A stretch of DNA of 9,556 nucleotides, from positions 2,234 to 11,789 of the forward strand of contig JAHFDX010000054.1 of NCBI GenBank assembly GCA_023248785.1. The letters run 5' to 3'. Origin of the DNA: Myxococcales bacterium. Its GTDB lineage: Bacteria > Myxococcota_A > Polyangia > Polyangiales > Polyangiaceae. The notes below the pieces were generated by a model that saw only the letters and a list, made by a program, of their open reading frames with translations, searched no databases and was not told the origin of the DNA. Below are positions 5,572 through 9,556 of this stretch, piece after piece; the stretch's first letter is position 1; every line of letters starts with the position of its first letter. A program made the position numbers and the translations under genes.

Positions 5572-7002
5572 ATGAGTGAGACGGAACGCAGCCGTTTGGC
5601 GACTGGTGCGAAGGAGCCCGAGCTCGACGGTGCGACGGAAGACGCGCATCCTCGTCAGAGCGGCGATGATGATGACGACGTTCAATCGCCATCGGAAATC
5701 CAGCCATCTCCGCGCGATGTGCAGATGCCTGAGCAGTCACCGTGGCTCAAGTTGGTCTATTGGGGTGTGTGGTTTGGTCTCGTGCCAATCGCAGCGATTT
5801 ATGTGGTTTTTGTCCTCGTTCCCCCGATCGAGGCGGATCCTGCTGCTCCAGCCAGCGCCCTTCGAGAAATTGTGCATGGCCAACCGATCCCAGTTGCGAT
5901 TGGGCTCTATTCGCTCTTCACGCTCGCACTTTGGTTCGCGCGACATCAGTTGCCACTTGCAGGGCACGCCTTTATGCCGATGCCCGAGCGCGTACCTGAA
6001 GACATGCGTCGCGCATTTGAACGCGCACGCGCATTGATCGAAGAGGTTCACCATATTCTTTCGCGAAATGCCAAGGCTGTGGGACGCGCGTTGGGCGCCG
6101 CGGAGCGAAAGCAACTTGATGGCGCACTCGGTGCGCTTAAAGGAAGTATGTATGCGACCGAATTCCGAAAGGCCGATTTTGTCTCGACGTTTTCAAAAGC
6201 CGAGAGTGTGGTCGAGCGTCGTTTGGGGCGCTGGCGCAAGAGTGAGTGGCGCGAAATTATAGAGGGCCTTGTGCTTGCGTTTGGTGTGGCGGTGGCACTG
6301 CGATCGTGCATGGCCGAGCCGTTCAAGATTCCGAGCGCCTCCATGCTTCCTACGCTTCATGTCGGGGATCACATTTTCGTGAACAAGCTCACCTACGGTC
6401 CGACGATCCCGTTCACCTCAAAGCGCCTGTGGAGTGGTCGCATTCCAACGCGCGGTGAGGTGGCCGTATTCGCGTGTCCGGAGAAGCCCGAGCAGGACTA
6501 CATCAAGCGCATCATTGGCCTACCGGGGGACAAGATCGAAGCGAAGAACGGACGCCCCATCATCAATGGCTGGCAAGTTCCGAGCTGTCTCGTCGGCACG
6601 TACACGGGTGAGAATCTAACGGGGCAGCTGTACATTGAGTATCTTGGCGATCAGGCGTACTTCACACTCGACGCGCCGGGGACGGGAATGGGTGAGCAGG
6701 GTCCTTTCTTCGTAAAAGAGGGAGAAGTGTTTGCGATGGGCGACAATCGCAACAACAGTCATGACTCGCGCTTTTGGTTCGACGGAGCGGGCGGCGGAGT
6801 TCCGTTTGATTTTCTGCGTGGTCCAGCGATGTTCATTTGGCTGAGTCTTCCCGAACGCGGCATCGATTGGTCGCGCATGAGCAAGCGTGTGATGCCGTCG
6901 CGTCCGAATCTTCCGGGCTCGATGAAGGGCAGCGAGGCCGCTCTCGAAAAGTGCCTTCGCGAGCGCCCCTCAAGCACGACGCCGCCTGCAGCGAAGAAGT
7001 AA
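5572..7002 (+). CDS. lepB: Signal peptidase I with long N-terminal extension
   Basis: This membrane serine protease removes signal peptides from exported preproteins on the outer face of the inner membrane. In this 476-residue protein the catalytic Ser257 lies in PSASMLPTL and the general base Lys312 in YIKRIIGLPGD; box E is GDNRNNSHDSR (390-400). The final anchor before Ser257 is about residues 229-245. Ahead of it are an acidic disordered tail (about 12-55, with a DDDDD run), two membrane segments (about 60-84 and 105-124) and a soluble helical stretch of about 100 residues rich in Arg, Ala and Glu (140-228). E. coli LepB (324 residues) has two membrane segments and no such stretch. ATG 5572 is 13 bases from GGAG (5555-5558). 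A TTG at 5566, spaced 7 bases and overlapping the upstream TGA, would add two residues and couple translation. Function is firm; the extra region is unexplained. Confidence 0.96.
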   Translation: MSETERSRLATGAKEPELDGATEDAHPRQSGDDDDDVQSPSEIQPSPRDVQMPEQSPWLKLVYWGVWFGLVPIAAIYVVFVLVPPIEADPAAPASALREIVHGQPIPVAIGLYSLFTLALWFARHQLPLAGHAFMPMPERVPEDMRRAFERARALIEEVHHILSRNAKAVGRALGAAERKQLDGALGALKGSMYATEFRKADFVSTFSKAESVVERRLGRWRKSEWREIIEGLVLAFGVAVALRSCMAEPFKIPSASMLPTLHVGDHIFVNKLTYGPTIPFTSKRLWSGRIPTRGEVAVFACPEKPEQDYIKRIIGLPGDKIEAKNGRPIINGWQVPSCLVGTYTGENLTGQLYIEYLGDQAYFTLDAPGTGMGEQGPFFVKEGEVFAMGDNRNNSHDSRFWFDGAGGGVPFDFLRGPAMFIWLSLPERGIDWSRMSKRVMPSRPNLPGSMKGSEAALEKCLRERPSSTTPPAAKK

Positions 7003-7011
7003 CGCGAAGTG

Positions 7012-7737
7012 TCACTTTCGCAAGACGACCTGCAAATTCGCGCGGAGCGGTGCCAATTGGTCAAAGTGATTGACTAACCGTTCGTAAGCAAGCCCAGCGT
7101 AGAAGGCGACTTTCGCGAACCGACCATACGATGGCTCCTTTTCGACCAAACGTATCGACTCGACGACGAATCCCACTTGGTTCGCGAGGCTTCGGACGCG
7201 GTGGCTCGAGTTGATGCGGTAGTGTACCGGATACGGATCGTGTGCGCCGCTTGGAAGTCCGCGTGCTCGATTCGCGACGCGCTTGTGAAACCAGTGCGGC
7301 GTTGCCGCCGAAATGAGCGCCACATAGTGAGCGAGATTCGGCGTGCGGAAAATGTAACAACCACCCTTTTTTAGTACACGATGGACCTCGCGTAGATGCG
7401 CGAGCGGTTCGGGCAAGTGCTCAGCCACGTAGTCCGAAATGCAAATATCGAACGTGTCGCTGTTGAGCGGGAACGCCTCGCCGTGCATAGTGCACGCGTG
7501 CGCTAGCCAGCGATTCGTCATGACGTCGGGGTCGGGATCAATGCCCGTGAGAGTGCCGAGCGTGGACAGGAACTGTGAGGTCGGGTTGGTTGGCCCGGCC
7601 CCGACCTCGAGGATGGATGCAGGCCCTTTCGTTCGGCTCGAATAGCGCGTTACGAGCTCGTGAAATTCTGTGGTGCCGTCGACCCAACCGCGTTCCCGAT
7701 TGTAGTAACGGGAGTAAAGTTCGTTTTGCCAGGGCAT
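7012..7737 (-). CDS. Class I SAM-dependent methyltransferase
   Basis: This 241-residue protein has a Rossmann-type methyltransferase core (Methyltransf_11 style). Motif I is ILEVGAGPT (42-50), the acidic loop that would hold the SAM ribose is TGIDPDPD, and motif IV-like FDICISDYVAEHLPEP is followed by LREVHRVLKKGGCYIFRTPN, the usual strand 5 region. The C-terminal part (about 150-241) is Tyr/His/Arg-rich and presumably forms the substrate lid. The substrate cannot be told from the sequence; small molecules, lipids and sugars are all used in this family. No Shine-Dalgarno sequence stands before ATG 7737 or before an in-frame TTG at 7749, so the start is uncertain. It lies downstream of uvrA on the same strand with an 83-bp gap and converges on lepB with 9 bp between stops. 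Family assignment is sure; any link to repair is not supported. Confidence 0.9.
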   Translation of the reverse strand: MPWQNELYSRYYNRERGWVDGTTEFHELVTRYSSRTKGPASILEVGAGPTNPTSQFLSTLGTLTGIDPDPDVMTNRWLAHACTMHGEAFPLNSDTFDICISDYVAEHLPEPLAHLREVHRVLKKGGCYIFRTPNLAHYVALISAATPHWFHKRVANRARGLPSGAHDPYPVHYRINSSHRVRSLANQVGFVVESIRLVEKEPSYGRFAKVAFYAGLAYERLVNHFDQLAPLRANLQVVLRK

Positions 7738-7740
7738 TCC

Positions 7741-7782
7741 AGTTTTCAAACATAACGCTTAAATGTCTTATTTCGTAATCGC
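7741..7782 (-). promoter_or_regulatory. AT-rich island upstream of the methyltransferase
   Basis: About 42 bases of clearly higher A+T than the surroundings sit just before the methyltransferase start, in the 83-bp gap after uvrA. Such islands often hold a promoter in GC-richer genomes, which would allow expression independent of uvrA. No convincing -35/-10 pair or ribosome binding site can be assigned. Confidence 0.28.
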
Positions 7783-7820
7783 GGCGACGGCCGGGCCACG
7801 ATTGCGCATCCTTCGCTCGC

Positions 7821-9556
7821 TCAGCTGAGGCTCAGAGAAACACTAGGCGTTTCGCCACGATCGACGCCCCCTCTTGCGAGCCTCTTGAGTACTCGCCCCG
7901 TCGCTGTTGAGGCTCGCCTAAGTTTTTCGGGCTCGCCCGCGAACACCACGTACCCACCACGTTCTCCACCTTCGGGCCCAAGCTCGACGATCCAATCTGC
8001 GCACGCAATGACATCGGGATGATGTTCGATCACCACGAGCGTATCGCCACGCAGGACAAGCTGCTCCAGGACACCAGCAAGGCGGCGAACGTCTGCTATG
8101 TGAAGCCCTGTTGTCGGCTCATCCATCACGTACAACGTGGGTTCGTGTTTCACGCCCGCGGTGAGCTCGGCTGCGAGCTTTAGACGTTGCGCTTCACCGC
8201 CAGATAGTGTGTGTGATCCTTGCCCGAGGGCTACGTATCCGACACCGAGTTCGTCGAGAATACGCAGTGGTGCCGCGATCTTCGGCATCGCACCGAAGAA
8301 GGCCCATGCTTCGCTCGCGGACATGCGGAGCACTTCACCAATCGACTTCCCTTTGTATTTTACCTCGAGGGTGGACGGTTCGAATCGATCGCCATTGCAG
8401 TCTTCGCAAGGCGTGATGACATCCGGCAAAAAGGCCATCTCGCTGATGCGAGCCCCTTGTCCCTCGCAGGTGAGGCATCGTCCCCCTTTTGGCGTGTTGA
8501 ATGAGAAACGCGCGCCAGAGAACCCTCGTGCTTGGGCTTCGGGTAAGCGCGCGAAAAGGGCGCGGATATCATCGAAGATCCCTAAGAATGTTGCGGGGAT
8601 GGAACGCGGCGTTCGACCGATGGGCGACTGATCTACAAAGAGCGCACGCTTGATTTGCTTTGGATGGCGAAGCTCGAGATGAGGCGCCGGCGGATCTGTC
8701 ACAAGTTTTAAGTAATTTCGCACCGCGGGAAGAAACGTGCGCCCAACGAGCGTGCTCTTGCCGGAACCGCTCACACCCGCAACCACTGTGAGACGCCCCA
8801 CGGGCACACGAAAATCGATCTGCTTAAGGTTGTTTCCTTTGGCGCCAAAGAGTTCGATGAACTCTTCTGGCTTCTGACGTGCAGGTCGCGCGATGACACT
8901 GGTCTCGGCAAGTGCTCGTGCGGTGGGGGAGTGTGGATTCGAGAGAACGTCTGCCGTCGCACCTTCTGCAACGAGGCACCCACCATTTCGTCCTCCACCA
9001 GGGCCTAAGTCAACGATGTAGTCCGCGTTCCTAATCATCTCTGCATCGTGCTCTACGACAAGGACCGTGGACCCGGTATCAACGAGCGCGCGGAGATTTT
9101 GGAGAAGGCGATCTGTGTCTGCCGCATGAAGACCGATCGTGGGTTCGTCGAGAACGTAGAGAGCACCGGTCAGGCCTGCACCCAATTGCGCGCTCAATCG
9201 CAGGCGTTGCATCTCGCCACCAGACAGTGAGGACGCCGAACGGTCGAGACCCAGATAGCCAAGGCCCACTCGTTCGACGAACTCGAGTCGCCGAATGAGT
9301 TCAACGAGAGGGGCCTGTGCGATAGGTGCCTCATTCGAGCCAAATCGCCAGCTTTTCGCGGCCTCAAGTGCATGTGTAACATCGAAATGCACATATTCGG
9401 GGTAGGTTCGTTTAAGCAGTTGCACAGCGCGTGGAATGGGGGCGAGACGAGTTCCTTTGCACGCGCGGCAGGTTCGTGGCTTTTCGGCAGAAGCGAGCGT
9501 TTTGGGACCTCCTTGAACTCCTGTACCTTCGCAGGATTCGCATTGACCCTGTTTCG
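7821..9556 (-). CDS. uvrA: UvrA-family excinuclease ATPase, C-terminal 577 residues (start beyond right edge)
   Basis: UvrA is the damage-sensing ATPase of nucleotide excision repair; it loads UvrB onto lesions. The visible part begins inside the first ABC half, with a Cys4 module: Cys codons at 9540-9542, 9531-9533, 9468-9470 and 9459-9461. Next come the first signature SSLSGGEMQRLRL and Walker B ALYVLDEPTIGLH. The second half has Walker A GVSGSGKST (8751-8777), a second Cys4 module (8475-8477, 8466-8468, 8406-8408 and 8397-8399), signature TLSGGEAQRL and Walker B TLYVMDEPTTGLH, ending with the His-switch EHH. Catalytic Glu residues are intact. The insertion domain that normally splits the first Cys4 module in UvrA is absent: only 20 residues separate the Cys pairs. 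The frame is open to the window edge, so the first Walker A and any UvrB-binding domain lie outside. Family is sure; classical UvrA versus a UvrA2-like or tandem form is open. Confidence 0.95.
   Translation of the reverse strand, partial: KQGQCESCEGTGVQGGPKTLASAEKPRTCRACKGTRLAPIPRAVQLLKRTYPEYVHFDVTHALEAAKSWRFGSNEAPIAQAPLVELIRRLEFVERVGLGYLGLDRSASSLSGGEMQRLRLSAQLGAGLTGALYVLDEPTIGLHAADTDRLLQNLRALVDTGSTVLVVEHDAEMIRNADYIVDLGPGGGRNGGCLVAEGATADVLSNPHSPTARALAETSVIARPARQKPEEFIELFGAKGNNLKQIDFRVPVGRLTVVAGVSGSGKSTLVGRTFLPAVRNYLKLVTDPPAPHLELRHPKQIKRALFVDQSPIGRTPRSIPATFLGIFDDIRALFARLPEAQARGFSGARFSFNTPKGGRCLTCEGQGARISEMAFLPDVITPCEDCNGDRFEPSTLEVKYKGKSIGEVLRMSASEAWAFFGAMPKIAAPLRILDELGVGYVALGQGSHTLSGGEAQRLKLAAELTAGVKHEPTLYVMDEPTTGLHIADVRRLAGVLEQLVLRGDTLVVIEHHPDVIACADWIVELGPEGGERGGYVVFAGEPEKLRRASTATGRVLKRLARGGVDRGETPSVSLSLS

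Noticed and set aside
5054..5740. A 228-codon minus-strand frame opposite the exported protein and lepB start
   Set aside because: It crosses two well-supported plus-strand genes, is rich in Arg, His and Ser, and shows no domain.
7538..7753. A short minus-strand frame starting at ATG 7753 that overlaps the methyltransferase start
   Set aside because: It is out of frame with the methyltransferase motifs and gives no protein-like product beyond a few residues.
7777..7803. Inverted AATCG/CGATT around a GC-rich core as a uvrA terminator
   Set aside because: The stem is only five pairs with a long loop and no T run follows on the minus strand.

Overview
The window looks like chromosomal DNA from a Myxococcota-type (deltaproteobacterial) genome of moderate GC content. 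The pointers are a sigma-54 activator with an FHA domain in place of a receiver, small alanine-rich lipoproteins, a Pro/Tyr-rich exported glycine-zipper protein, and a signal peptidase I with long N-terminal additions. This placement is inferred from gene style. No marker gene here fixes the taxon.

Layout. Positions 30-1925 (minus) encode an FHA-GAF-AAA+-Fis sigma-54 activator. A 132-bp divergent gap with a promoter-like site and nested inverted repeats leads to a 54-residue lipoprotein (2058-2222, plus), which ends at a strong intrinsic terminator with a TTCG loop. The next 660 bp hold no intact gene. They contain what looks like a decayed minus-strand gene (about 2274-2747, traces up to about 2880) ending at the same terminator, with three 12-bp tandem repeats near its 3' end. 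A solitary HicB-type antitoxin/XRE regulator follows (2887-3303, plus) with no visible HicA partner.

Positions 3326-4411 (minus) and 4490-5569 (plus) are divergent envelope-protein genes separated by 78 bp that contain a perfect 14-bp palindrome. The plus-strand gene, a Cys-rich exported protein or lipoprotein of unknown function, is directly followed by signal peptidase I (lepB, to 7002), with which it is probably translationally coupled. After a 9-bp convergent gap comes a class I SAM-dependent methyltransferase (7012-7737, minus). The right end is the C-terminal 577 residues of a UvrA-family protein (7821 to the edge, minus).

Together the central genes concern the cell envelope: exported proteins and the peptidase that matures exported proteins. 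The left-hand activator and the right-hand uvrA/methyltransferase are separate units. I see no CRISPR array, phage, insertion sequence, rRNA or tRNA. The points most worth a second look are the compact UvrA lacking the usual insertion domain in its first half, the decayed gene beside the orphan HicB, the palindrome between the divergent envelope genes, and the unusual build of the signal peptidase.
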